From: Zerene cesonia
Lineage: Eukaryota > Arthropoda > Insecta > Lepidoptera > Pieridae
NCBI RefSeq assembly: GCF_012273895.1
Contig: NW_024045132.1
Location: 2,604,001 to 2,668,000, forward strand
DNA length: 64,000 nucleotides
Direction of reading: 5' to 3'
This document shows positions 39,454-50,778 of this stretch, piece after piece. Numbering within the stretch: the stretch's first letter is position 1; every line of letters begins with the position of its first letter. The notes beneath the pieces are model-generated. The model did not search any database and was not told the origin of the DNA. It saw only the letters and a list, made by a program, of their open reading frames with translations. The translations under genes were made by a program, and so were the position numbers.

Positions 39454-39602
39454 TATATTATAAATACGAAATTGACTCTGCCTGTTCATCTGTCTCCTCC
39501 TAAACCACTCAATCGATTTGAATGCAGTTTGGAGCAAAAATAGAATAAGCCTTGAGAAAGGACATTGTATAGGTCCTGGAAATCGATCGCGGGCTGAAAA
39601 CT
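39454..39602 (+). mobile_element. Second Helitron-like fragment, abutting the first
   Basis: Starting right after the CTAG of the preceding element is ATTATAAATACGAAATTGAC, then CTGTCTCCTCCTAAACCAC and GAATGCAGTTTGGAGCAAAA. This is the 5' portion layout of another element of this class (compare 24653-24900). It fades out near 39602 with no clear 3' end. Confidence 0.45.
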
Positions 39603-39969
39603 AATATTCTATATAAGAAAAAGTAAAAAGTTATTATTTGTGTGCAGGTACGTATTCTATAAACAATGTTTCTTTTGAAGACAATCAGTCTGACACCCAA
39701 AAAGGTGATTTTATTCGCAGACGCGTGTAAAAACTACAGTAAAAGAGAACTTTTTTACGACTGCTTGCACGTTAAGTATAAGATCATAAAAAGTTTTACT
39801 TAATACCAATGGATGCGCTATAAGACTTTAGAGTTATAACAAATTAGAGTAATAACAAATCTAATTTAAATAGTATTTTTTACAACCTCCAAATGAAAGA
39901 ATATACTACTTACTAGTACTTACTTAGTATATTCTCTCATTTCTTGCATTTTTTTTTTTAGATTTATTT

Positions 39970-40276
39970 CATCATCATCATAATCAGCCCTTATATGTTC
40001 CCAACGCTGGGACACAGGCCTCCTATGAGGGTTCAGGCCATAATCCACCACGCTGGCCAAGTGCGGGTTGGCAGATGTCACATGTCGTCGAACTTTTGAT
40101 TCTCGGACATGTCGGTTTCCTCACGATGTTTTCCTTCACCGTTTTAAGCAGTGGTAATGTTATCTACATGCGCAGATAAATTGAAAAATAAATTTATTTC
40201 CTGCACGCTCGCCCGGTCTCGAACCCCGACTTATCGATTTTGAAGTCCGAGGTTCTCACCACTGAGCCACCACTGC
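39970..40276 (-). repeat. Complete tRNA-derived SINE with target duplication
   Basis: Bounded by a 12-bp direct repeat, TTAGATTTATTT, at 39958-39969 and 40277-40288. On the minus strand the head reads TGGCTCAGTGG (A box) and GGTTCGAGACC (B box). The body contains CACGATG/CATCGTGAGGAAACC and ends in an (ATG)n tail, seen as (CAT)n on the plus strand. A and B boxes, a microsatellite tail and the target duplication define a SINE. It resembles the family called Metulj in butterflies, a name I give from memory. A truncated copy is at 23685 and a head fragment at 7183. Confidence 0.85.
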
Positions 40277-40550
40277 TTAGATTTATTTATTTAGTATTTA
40301 TTAAAAGCTGAATAAAGATGAAATCAAGCGAAATAGCATACCAACATATCAAAATATCATTAGAATCTGCAATAACCATAACTGACACCGAGAGATAGTA
40401 CCATGTTTTTGTTTTGATAAGTGATGTATCTTAAAGATTTAGTATATACCTCTTATAAATTTCTAAATTTCTTACTAATACTACTTCTATTTAAATGAAT
40501 ATTTCAGAACCTCACGCTAACTGCTGACGGCTAGAAGGTGGATATTAAAT

Positions 40551-40690
40551 GTCGAGCATGCTTCGTCACGAGTTGGGGCAGCTCGCATCGGAAAAGTTAT
40601 CCCATCCCCACATAAGATTGACGTGAAATAGTAGTATGCGCATATTACTATGTTGGTGAGAGGGGGAGCCGTAGGCTTGAAATAGCCTTG
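40551..40690 (+). repeat. Retroelement fragment, GTCGAGCACG family, copy 3
   Basis: GTCGAGCATGCTTCGTCACG, TTGGGGCAGCTCGCATCGG and GACGTGAAATAGTAG match the 5' half of the copy at 2154. The 3' half is missing. Confidence 0.6.
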
Positions 40691-41395
40691 TTCTTATGCA
40701 AATGTTCAAAGGCGCTTACCATTTTCGCGACTCTTCCAAGGTCCTGCCGTAGATGGCAGGAACCTTGGATTCACAGGCCGAATAATAAACGTGAGATATA
40801 TATTTCGCGGTACGAAGCACGCGGTGTCCGCAACAATTCTTCTTCAATAGAGCTTTCGTGGATGTTGACATCTTCATATTTCCGTTGGCGTTGATAATTT
40901 CGAGACCTTTGCATTTGAAATTCATGTCTTTTAATTAGTATTGCAATTTTCAGATGTAATATATATACGAGCTTACGTAAATTGCAACATATTTGCAATG
41001 AAAATTACAAATTCAAAAATACAAAGTCTATAAATACTATTAAGGACAAAGAAATATCTAAAAGGCGTAGCGTTTCTTTTTCGCCTCCTTAGACAGACTG
41101 GAAAAACGGCGGACCTAGTGAGTACAAAAAAAGAAAACACCCTATTACAGAGACTTTGTTATCCGTCTGTCTGTCCGTCCATCTGTCACTAGGCTGTATC
41201 TCAAAATTTATGTGCGCTATTTTGAATATCTGAGTATTTTATATGCTATTTCAATTAATATATTGCCACGGACTAAAAATAAAAGAATGCAAAGTAAGAT
41301 AGCATAATATATACATACTTGCTTGACATAAGCAGCTAAACTCGCATCCTGTGTACGTAACTTATAATAATTTATACTATTAGCTATATGGCATA

Positions 41396-41595
41396 CTAGC
41401 TGCGCCCCGCGGTTTCACCCGCGTTAGTCCGTATTCCGTAGGAACATCGGAATAAAATGTTGCCTATTTGTTATTCCAGTTGTCCAGCTATCTACGTACC
41501 AAATTTCATTGCAATCGGTTCAGTAGTTTTTGTGTGAAAGAGCAACAAACACACACACATCCTTACAAACTTTCGCATTTATAATATTAGTAGGA
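41396..41595 (-). mobile_element. Complete Helitron-like element
   Basis: On the minus strand it starts TCCTACTAATATTATAAATG (5' end at 41595). It carries AAGTTTGTAAGGATGTGTG, CTCTTTCACACAAAAACTAC and the CAATGAAATTTGGTACGTAG block, and ends in the foldable GCGGGTGAAACCGCGGGGC followed by CTAG (41396-41399). It is the best-preserved member in the window and a good reference for the family. Confidence 0.8.
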
Positions 41596-42245
41596 TTAGT
41601 AGGAAGGATTTACATTAATCATATTTCAATATATTTTTGGGAACAATTATGTTACGTCAAACATTAACAAAGTGTATTATTTAAACCGTTTTTACTACCA
41701 TTCTTGATCTTCTTATAGGTATATATATATATATTATACATACCTCAAGTTAATCGACATCCTCAGAAACCTACCTTCACCTACCTTGAGGTTTGAAAAT
41801 GCAAAAATATTTCGTATATGTGCCGACGATATGTACTGGTATAATATACATTTAACCCTGTTTTAATTAACTGAAATCAGATGTTGGAAGCATGGGCCTT
41901 TTGATAAAACATGACGCACCTTGGAACGATTTCGCGAGAACAGCCCATATAGCGACATCTATGAAAAATTTTAGGGATGTAGCTTTCTATCACATATTTC
42001 CTCTAAGAATTTTTATTCATAGACCATGAGCATATATCTACCACAACGCAAATGTCGTGCGTATATATTCTGATTTTAGTAAATGTTAACACTCTAGCCG
42101 AAGTAAGTGACAGCCTTCACTTAAAAAAAGAAATATTTCCAATTTCTTTAAATAAAAACAAGTATGGTCCTTCAGGTCCTTGAATAATACTATACGATAA
42201 TTTTTGATATTATTATATGACAATTTGTTTTGTATTTTATATTTC

Positions 42246-42300
42246 TACTAGCGGCTCACCCTGGCTTCGTCCGTGGTACACGTATAATTGTGTTAAGGCA
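42246..42300 (-). mobile_element. Helitron-type 3' end fragment
   Basis: CTAGCGGCTCACCCTGGCTT followed by CGTCCGTGGTACACG is, on the minus strand, a GC-rich foldable segment ending in CTAG. I recall this as a common terminal sequence in Lepidoptera. The other end is not identified. Confidence 0.4.
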
Positions 42301-42771
42301 GTCCTTCTCAACCTATTTACAAGATATATTTTGAAATTTTTATATATTTATTTTCATGATGTAAACTAATAGGTAAGTATATATATTATCATTATTTTCC
42401 ATTTTTCAGTCAACTTTATAAAAGTGGGGATGATTTATAATCTCCTGATTTTGAGTGGGTCGATTTTGACGATTTATTTTATATTTAATATCATTATGCA
42501 CTTGTATTGAAAAAATGTTTTCACAGGTAAATATGAGAAAAAACTATAATTAAATGTGGTAGTGACACGATATATTTTATTAGATCATAAGTTTTACTTA
42601 AAACTACGAGAAGTAAATCAACACTCATTGTTACTTTCAGACTGTACAAAATTTCTTTATTCCCGTAAGTTACGTTAACTAAACATATTAAGTTTTGTAT
42701 ACAACTAAAAAGAACATCCAAAAAACGTTAACGAAAAAAAAAAATTGCAATTACATTAGAGAGAATCACTG

Positions 42772-42777
42772 TTTAAT
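42772..42777 (-). terminator. Candidate poly(A) signal for SEC11
   Basis: ATTAAA on the minus strand, about 80 bases past the SEC11 stop codon. It is the common variant hexamer. No AATAAA is seen closer. Confidence 0.35.
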
Positions 42778-42856
42778 CAAAAAATTAAATACAGCCACAC
42801 AGTCAATAGAACATTTTTACAGACTGATTCCACCTTATGGTTATTTTATAATTATG

Positions 42857-45008
42857 TCACTCTCTGTGCACCAGGACGTAAACCGCAAGACAAGCTAAAA
42901 CTGCAAACTGAAACAAAACATTAAGATGATATTATTAGATTGATCTTTGTGCAATAAACTTAGCAAAATGTGATTATACAAACAAAAATAAACTCTTCGT
43001 AACAATAATTTATCAATAAAACTAATGTGTTGTGAATATAGAGAGATAGAGCGATATCCATGTGATGTTAAAAGAATTAATTGACATTACATAATTTAGT
43101 AAAATGTTATTTAACTACTATATTATTTAAATTATCTACTACAAACAAATAAAGCCTTCATTATTTATTTGACAATGAATCTACATCTGATTATGATTTT
43201 AAGTTAGCAGTGTTTCCTCATCATTATTTTTTTCTCAACTGTTCCAATGTTTTAATTTTGCTATTTAGAATTGAGAAAAAACAAACAAACATAACATTAT
43301 ACAAAACATCCCAGCTAAGCAGATTCTTGCGTTACAAAGTAGAGGTAGCCTAGTGTGTTTTTGTTACCACTAACCATGAAAGCTTTGATCTTTATATCCC
43401 AGAAACTGGCAAAATAATTATGAAAATTCCTTCCTTTATAGAAAGTTAAAATATTCCTGAATGACACACTGTGTTTTAATTTGATTCATCCAGTTACTAT
43501 ATTAAATATTCAGATAAAACCTACCTTAAACTTAGGATATTCATTCATATATATTGTGACCATTCCCACATAAGGCAGGAAACCTCTTGCTCGACCCACT
43601 ACATCTTTCTTAGTGAGCCAGAGCTGCCCTTGTGCGTACAACCCTCTATCATCCACACTATTGTTATCTCCTTTAGTTAAAAACTTCACAGTACCATTAT
43701 TTCTGAAACAACATATGTGGTAATAAGTACTTCTGCTCTAATTAAATTTAATAGTAAATCAAAATTATGAATATCAAAAAAATTATACATAGTAATTAGT
43801 ATAACTACTTAGAGTTAATACTCTAAGTAGTGGTGTGTATTTGAGGATTTACAATAAATAAACAGTCCCAAATTTTTAACATTGCTTCAATATAATTATA
43901 ATAATAATTGGCATGAATTATCTATCTGTATATAGTAGATACTAAGATGTGTATTTGGTGTAATGTTATAGGCTAGAAACTTTGAACATAGAAAAAATCA
44001 AATTTCTAGTTCCACTTCGACCATTACAAAGTAATTTTTGCAAGTATGAATGTAGCTATCACAGATAGCATCACACATAGAAACAGTGTGGAAATCTTTA
44101 GAGAGCATTGTGAATAAATGAAATACCTACTATACAAATGTAAGGTTATTGTGCTTGACCATTGGTGGCTTTGAGATATGAATAGAATATATTTTTAACT
44201 ATTTACTTCTAATGCCAAACCTGTTACAAGTTAAATTGGCATAAATTTTGTAAACTTTAGTGAAATGTATTATCTGTTTCAAAACCTCATATTGTTAAAA
44301 ACACAATTAACAATCACATATGAATTTTAATACCAATCTCTTCTAATATGGTTAATGTGATGTAAATCCAACACAGAGGTGAAACCCCAGGGATATCTCT
44401 CATTTAATGCAGGCAAACTCGCGGTCAGAAATATGCTATATTTCATATTTAGGTTATAAATTGTACTTCCTTCATCGTTTGAAATAATTATGATTACTAT
44501 AACATTTAAAACAACATTAAAAGCAACATAATTTACATATCATATTTAAAATTAATTGCTGTCGTCATTATTTCGTTTATAAGATGGATGTAAATAATCT
44601 GAAATATTATCTTACTTCTCATGTAGCTTCAGAACCCTGTGAACAATTGGAATATCACGGCCCTCCACTTTGAACACTACAATTTCCCCAACACGCACGG
44701 GTTCTTCGGGGTAATTGGTGAGGAATAAGAGATCTCCTCTGTGAAAGGCTGGCTCCATACTGCCAGACAACACAACCACGATCGGACTCTCACTGCCGGT
44801 TACAACCATTAAACCTTTCCATATCATTAAGGCCGACGATACTATCATACCAAAACTAAGTACTTGGTAAATGAACTGAAAATAATAAAGAAAATAGTTA
44901 AATCGGCCGGTGTGTCAGTCACGTCATCTTATTTTTACATTTTTAATCGATATAAATTACCTGGCGCTTGTTCATGCGCTTCACATCGTCAAATAAACTG
45001 TCCAACAT
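42857..45008 (-). CDS. Signal peptidase complex catalytic subunit SEC11
   Basis: Cleaves signal peptides from secretory and membrane proteins in the ER lumen. Four exons join in frame: 44961-45008, 44616-44875, 43525-43702 and 42857-42907, giving 178 residues, close to the length of human SEC11A. All introns are GT-AG. Visible are a short cytosolic N-terminus (MLDSLFDDVKRMNKRQ), a membrane segment at about 20-42, the catalytic serine in LSGSMEP (Ser55), the histidine in IPIVHRV (His95) and the aspartate in GDNNSVDDRG (Asp121). The C-terminus ends LVHRE. The start ATG at 45008 gives the family's usual N-terminus. A weak poly(A) signal (ATTAAA on the minus strand) lies at 42772-42777. A nearly identical partial copy lies at 47594-49078. 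This is the intact one. Confidence 0.95.
43804..43831. repeat. Perfect hairpin in a SEC11 intron
   Basis: ACTACTTAGAGT (43804-43815) and ACTCTAAGTAGT (43820-43831) form a 12-bp stem with a 4-base loop. The second SEC11 copy has it unchanged at 47874-47901. Confidence 0.55.
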
Positions 45009-46001
45009 TTTTGCGATATTGATATTTAAGATCCAAAAGGTATTTTATTTATAATTATTGGTTATCATATGAATATTGGCTTTCAAAAGATATTTTGTAG
45101 TAAACGACAGCAAGTAGACAAGCACCAGTACCACGTCAGATCTAAACTTCAAAACAACTCGTAGTGTTGTAAGTGTTTTTTGTCTTAGCTGTCATATTAT
45201 AAAATCGGTTCAAATCTTACATCGATGAAATAAACAAATGATTTTCATATAAAAATGATACTGAATATTATTGATGTTAACATCAACGATTTACATATTT
45301 TCGCTTAAAAGTAATTGAAAAGTAGTACCAGTACTTCACATTCGCAAGTATATGCAAACCCACATGACAGTTTTATAAATGTTTCTACGCAAGTTTTACT
45401 CGAAATACTGTTAAAATATTTGGCTGTGACTGAAAGGTAGTACCTATTATACCCTTTGAGTGTAGACGAGCCTGCAGGATATATTTTTTTAAACGCGTCC
45501 CAATAATGCACACATAGTTTGCTTTGCAAAAATATGTTTGCAATTACATAAGTTGCGCAAACGGCACGAAAGTTCGTGTTAATTCATATTTTGCATCAAT
45601 TAGACGTTTCAACTATATTCGTGTGAACGCATTCTCAAACTTTCTTTGGGGTAAAAATCAATGTCCTACGTAAATTTTTAAGCAGTATATATTGAAACTT
45701 ATTGATTCGTTTTTACCTACCATTTGAAAAAATATATCCAAAGAACATTTGTTCCTATACTCGTATTGAGTTATTTTCTTTTTTGTTATTCCATAAAATA
45801 CACTAAGAAACGTATATGTAATTTATTGCATTTGCATTTAATTTGAAAAGTACATTCAAAGGCGGGGGTTCAAATCATTTACTATAAAGTTTATTGCCGT
45901 TTATATGGTTGGATTTGTATTTTTGACTTAATATCGTTTTTTTCCTCGTAAAATATTCATGCTTCTAGCGGGAAAAAAAAAAATTACATCATGTTTGCTG
46001 A
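45009..46001. other. Upstream region of SEC11, left contig edge
   Basis: Holds the presumed SEC11 promoter and 5' untranslated region. The sequence is repeated with few changes at 49079-50071. I see no TATA box at a convincing distance and no second gene. It ends in an A-run and ATGTTTGCTGA at the gap. Confidence 0.5.
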
Positions 46002-47001
46002 NNNNNNNNNNNNNNNNNNNNNNNNNNNNNNNNNNNNNNNNNNNNNNNNNNNNNNNNNNNNNNNNNNNNNNNNNNNNNNNNNNNNNNNNNNNNNNNNNNN
46101 NNNNNNNNNNNNNNNNNNNNNNNNNNNNNNNNNNNNNNNNNNNNNNNNNNNNNNNNNNNNNNNNNNNNNNNNNNNNNNNNNNNNNNNNNNNNNNNNNNNN
46201 NNNNNNNNNNNNNNNNNNNNNNNNNNNNNNNNNNNNNNNNNNNNNNNNNNNNNNNNNNNNNNNNNNNNNNNNNNNNNNNNNNNNNNNNNNNNNNNNNNNN
46301 NNNNNNNNNNNNNNNNNNNNNNNNNNNNNNNNNNNNNNNNNNNNNNNNNNNNNNNNNNNNNNNNNNNNNNNNNNNNNNNNNNNNNNNNNNNNNNNNNNNN
46401 NNNNNNNNNNNNNNNNNNNNNNNNNNNNNNNNNNNNNNNNNNNNNNNNNNNNNNNNNNNNNNNNNNNNNNNNNNNNNNNNNNNNNNNNNNNNNNNNNNNN
46501 NNNNNNNNNNNNNNNNNNNNNNNNNNNNNNNNNNNNNNNNNNNNNNNNNNNNNNNNNNNNNNNNNNNNNNNNNNNNNNNNNNNNNNNNNNNNNNNNNNNN
46601 NNNNNNNNNNNNNNNNNNNNNNNNNNNNNNNNNNNNNNNNNNNNNNNNNNNNNNNNNNNNNNNNNNNNNNNNNNNNNNNNNNNNNNNNNNNNNNNNNNNN
46701 NNNNNNNNNNNNNNNNNNNNNNNNNNNNNNNNNNNNNNNNNNNNNNNNNNNNNNNNNNNNNNNNNNNNNNNNNNNNNNNNNNNNNNNNNNNNNNNNNNNN
46801 NNNNNNNNNNNNNNNNNNNNNNNNNNNNNNNNNNNNNNNNNNNNNNNNNNNNNNNNNNNNNNNNNNNNNNNNNNNNNNNNNNNNNNNNNNNNNNNNNNNN
46901 NNNNNNNNNNNNNNNNNNNNNNNNNNNNNNNNNNNNNNNNNNNNNNNNNNNNNNNNNNNNNNNNNNNNNNNNNNNNNNNNNNNNNNNNNNNNNNNNNNNN
47001 N
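46002..47001. other. Assembly gap, exactly 1,000 N
   Basis: A placeholder run of 1,000 N separating the two SEC11 copies. The left contig's last 3 kb and the right contig's first 3 kb are the same sequence, so the true gap may be zero or negative (an unmerged overlap). Confidence 0.99.
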
Positions 47002-47593
47002 CTCTTATATCGTTCTAGATAGGTCACCTGGTGGTTCAAATGACCCGTAATTTTTTCTATATGGGCCTGTAGTCTACAATAATTTATCAATAAAACCGAT
47101 GTGAAGTGAATATGGGATAGAGGGATTTCCATGTCATGTTAAAAGAATTAATTAACATTTCATAATTTAGTAAAATATTATTTAACTACTATATTATTTC
47201 AATTATATACTATGTGACAAATATAGCTTACATTATTTATTTGACAATGAATCTACATCTGATTATGATTTTAAGTTAGCAGTGTTTCCTCATCATTATT
47301 TTTCCTCAACTGTTCCAATGTTTTAATTTTGCTATTTAGAATTGAGACAAATCAAACAAACATAACATTAAACAAAACATCCCAGCTAAGCAGATTCTTG
47401 AGTTATAAAGTAGAGGTAGCCTAGTGTGTTTTTGTTACCGCTAACCATGAAAACTTTGATCTTTATATCTCAGAAACTGGCAAAATAATTATGAAAATTC
47501 CTTCCTTTATAGAAAGTTAAAATATTCCTGAATGACATGCACTGTGTTTTAATTTGATTCAGTTACTATATTATATATACAGATAAAATATAC

Positions 47594-49078
47594 CTTAAAC
47601 TTAGGATATTCATTCATATATATTGTGACCATTCCGACATAAGGCAGGAAACCTCTAGCTCGACCCACTACGTCTTTCTTAGTGAGCCAGAGCTGCCCTT
47701 GTGCATACAACCCTCTATCATCCACACTATTGTTATCTCCTTTAGTTAAAAACTTCACAGTACCATTATTTCTGAAACAACATATGTGGTAATAAGTACT
47801 TCTGCTCTAATTAAATTTAATAGTAAATCAAAATTATGAAGTATCTAAAAAATTATACATAGTAATTAGTGTAACTACTTAGAGTTAATACTCTAAGTAG
47901 TGGTGTGTATTTGAGGATTTACAATAAATAAACAGTCCCAAATTTTTAACATTGCTTCAATATAATTATAATAATAATTGGCATGAATTATCTATCTGTA
48001 TATAGTAGATACTAAGATGTGCATTTGGTGTAATGTTATAGGCTAGAAAGTTTGAACTTAGAAAAAATCAAATTTCTAGTTCCACTTCGACCATTACAAA
48101 GTAATTTTTGCAAGTATGAATGTAGCTATCACAGATAGCATCACACATAGAAACAGTGTGGAAATCTTTAGAGAGCATTGTGAATAAATGAAATACCTAC
48201 TATACAAATGTAAGGTTATTGTGCTTGACCATTGGTGGCTTTGAGATATGAATAGAATATATTTTTAACTATTTACTTCTAATGCCAAACCTGTTACAAG
48301 TTAAATTGGCATAAATTTTGTAAACTTTAGTGAAATGTATTATCTGTTTCAAAACCTCATATTGTTAAAAACACAATTAACAATCACATATGAATTTTAA
48401 TACCAATCTCTTCTAATATGGTTAATGTGATGTAAATCCAACACAGAGGTGAAACCCCAGGGATATCTCTCATTTAATGCAGGCAAACTCGCGGTCAGAA
48501 ATATGCTATATTTCATATTTAGGTTATAAATTGTACTTCCTTCATCATTTGAAATAATTATGATTACTATAACATTTAAAACAACATTAAAAGCAACATA
48601 ATTTACATATCATATTTAAAATTAATTGCTGTCGTCATTATTTCGTTTATAAGATGGATGTAAATAATCTGAAATATTATCTTACTTCTCATGTAGCTTC
48701 AGAACCCTGTGAACAATTGGAATATCACGGCCCTCAACTTTGAACACTACAATTTCCCCAACACGCACGGGTTCTTCGGGGTAATTGGTGAGGAATAAGA
48801 GATCTCCTCTGTGAAAGGCTGGCTCCATACTGCCAGACAACACAACCACGATCGGACTCTCACTGCCGGTTACAACCATTAAACCTTTCCATATCATTAA
48901 GGCCGACGATACTATCATACCAAAACTAAGTACTTGGTAAATGAACTGAAAATAATAAAGAAAATAGTTAAATCGGCCGGTGTGTCAGTCACGTCATCTT
49001 ATTTTTACATTTTTAATCGATATAAATTACCTGGCGCTTGTTCATGCGCTTCACATCGTCAAATAAACTGTCCAACAT
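47594..49078 (-). CDS. Second SEC11 copy, last exon not assembled
   Basis: Exons at 49031-49078, 48686-48945 and 47594-47771 match the first copy exactly in length and phase and encode the same residues, including the catalytic Ser, His and Asp. I find one base change in exon 2 and four in exon 3, all synonymous. The fourth exon, which would encode the last 16 residues through LVHRE, is absent. Similarity to the first copy stops at about 47078, and 47002-47077 is unrelated to it, next to the gap. I judge this an alternative haplotype of the same gene rather than a second gene. A genuine recent tandem duplicate is the alternative. Confidence 0.75.
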
Positions 49079-50083
49079 TTTTGCGATATTGATATTTAAG
49101 ATCCAAAAGGTATTTTATTTATAATTATTGGTTATCATATGAATATTGGCTTTCAAAAGATATTTTGTAGTAAACGACAGCAAGTAGACAAGCACCAGTA
49201 CCACGTCAGATCTAAACTTCAAAACAACTCGTAGTGTTGTAAGTGTTTTTTGTCTTAGCTGTCATATTATAAAATCGGTTCAAATCTTACATCGATGAAA
49301 TAAACAAATGATTTTCATATAAAAATGATACTGAATATTATTGATGTTAACATCAACGATTTACATATTTTCGCTTAAAAGTAATTGAAAAGTAGTACCA
49401 GTACTTCACATTCGCAAGTATATGCAAACCCACATGACAGTTTTATAAATGTTTCTACGCAAGTTTTACTCGAAATACTGTTAAAATATTTGGCTGTGAC
49501 TGAAAGGTAGTACCTATATTACCCTTTGAGTGTAGACGAGCCTGCAGGATATATTTTTTTAAACGCGTCCCAATAATGCACACATAGTTTGCTTTGCAAA
49601 AATATGTTTGCAATTACATAAGTTGCGCAAACGGCACGAAAGTTCGTGTTAATTCATATTTTGCATCAATTAGACGTTTCAACTATATTCGTGTGAACGC
49701 ATTCTCAAACTTTCTTTGGGGTTTAAATCAATGTCCTACGTAATTTTTTAAGCAGTATATATTGAAACTTATTGATTCGTTTTTACCTACCATTTGAAAA
49801 AATATATCCAAAGAACATTTGTTCCTATACTCGTATTGAGTTATTTTCTTTTTTGTTATTCCATAAAATACACTAAGAAACGTATATGTAATTTATTGCA
49901 TTTGCATTTAATTTGAAAAGTACATTCAAAGGCGGGGGTTCAAATCATTTACTATAAAGTTTATTGCCGTTTATATGGCTGGATTTGTATTTTTGACTTA
50001 ATATCGTTTTTTTCCTCGTAAAATATTCATGCTTCTAGCGGGAAAAAAAAAAATTACGTCATGTTTGCTGAGACTCACCCCCC

Positions 50084-50124
50084 NNNNNNNNNNNNNNNNN
50101 NNNNNNNNNNNNNNNNNNNNNNNN
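50084..50124. other. Assembly gap, 41 N
   Basis: A short gap whose non-round size suggests a read-pair estimate. It is preceded by a C-run (CTCACCCCCC), a likely sequencing obstacle. It lies just past the UBA3 3' end. Confidence 0.99.
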
Positions 50125-50171
50125 ACGAAAATAAAACAGCGAAAAATTAAAACAGTATTATTTGAAGCACA

Positions 50172-50177
50172 TTTATT
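50172..50177 (-). terminator. Poly(A) signal of UBA3
   Basis: AATAAA on the minus strand, about 50 bases past the UBA3 stop codon. Confidence 0.6.
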
Positions 50178-50228
50178 TCAACTATTATTATTGATAAAAC
50201 AATAAGCATTTGGTTACTTTATTGCTTT

Positions 50229-50723
50229 TCAACGCGACATATCAACATCATTATTGCTTTCTGAAAATTTCAACTTTATTGTTAATGTGTTAGGGGTGGT
50301 GACATCTGCCACTAAAATGTCTGCACCATTATAAAGTCCTAATTCTGTAATTTTCTTTTTTAAATTATCTCTTGTCTTCTCTTCAATGCTTTTTATTGAA
50401 GATATGTATAGTGTCTTGTTGCGACCGTTAATAATTGTGGTAATACCTAAAAACAAATTCAATTACATTAATATTTCCATATTTAGAATTATAACAAACC
50501 ATAAATTTGCGTAATAATTTTTGTATAATTGTTTTAAAAACTGATATTGGGTCTTGTTACTCCAAAATAAAGACTTTATTATTAGTATTATAATTCAAAT
50601 AAATTAAAATGCTATTTCTTCATACTTAAAATGAAGTGAAAAAAAAAAGTTGTAATTGCAAAGTCATTCGTATCGACAGAAAAAAGTAGAGTTATTATTA
50701 TAATCTATAGAGCAAAAAGAAAT

Positions 50724-50778
<55 letters not shown>

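Larger units (their letters stand above)
27706..42771. other. Non-coding stretch right of the heat-shock promoter
   Basis: No recognisable exon. The first ATG after the predicted start, at 27733, opens only a 21-codon frame. A polypyrimidine-CAG acceptor-like site (TTATTTTCCAG) follows at about 27773-27783, and AATAAA occurs near 28017 and 28487. The remainder is AT-rich DNA with repeats listed separately. The GTG-initiated frame at 37075-37476 and the TTG-initiated frame at 33049-33234 look fortuitous. Confidence 0.5.

Noticed and set aside
45959..47132. Open frames across the SEC11 gap
   Set aside because: Artefacts of the 1,000-N run; no real coding sequence on either edge.
49031..49078. 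A true paralogue of SEC11 with new function
   Set aside because: No amino-acid difference is visible, the copy sits at a contig edge and lacks the last exon; unmerged haplotypes are simpler, though not proven.
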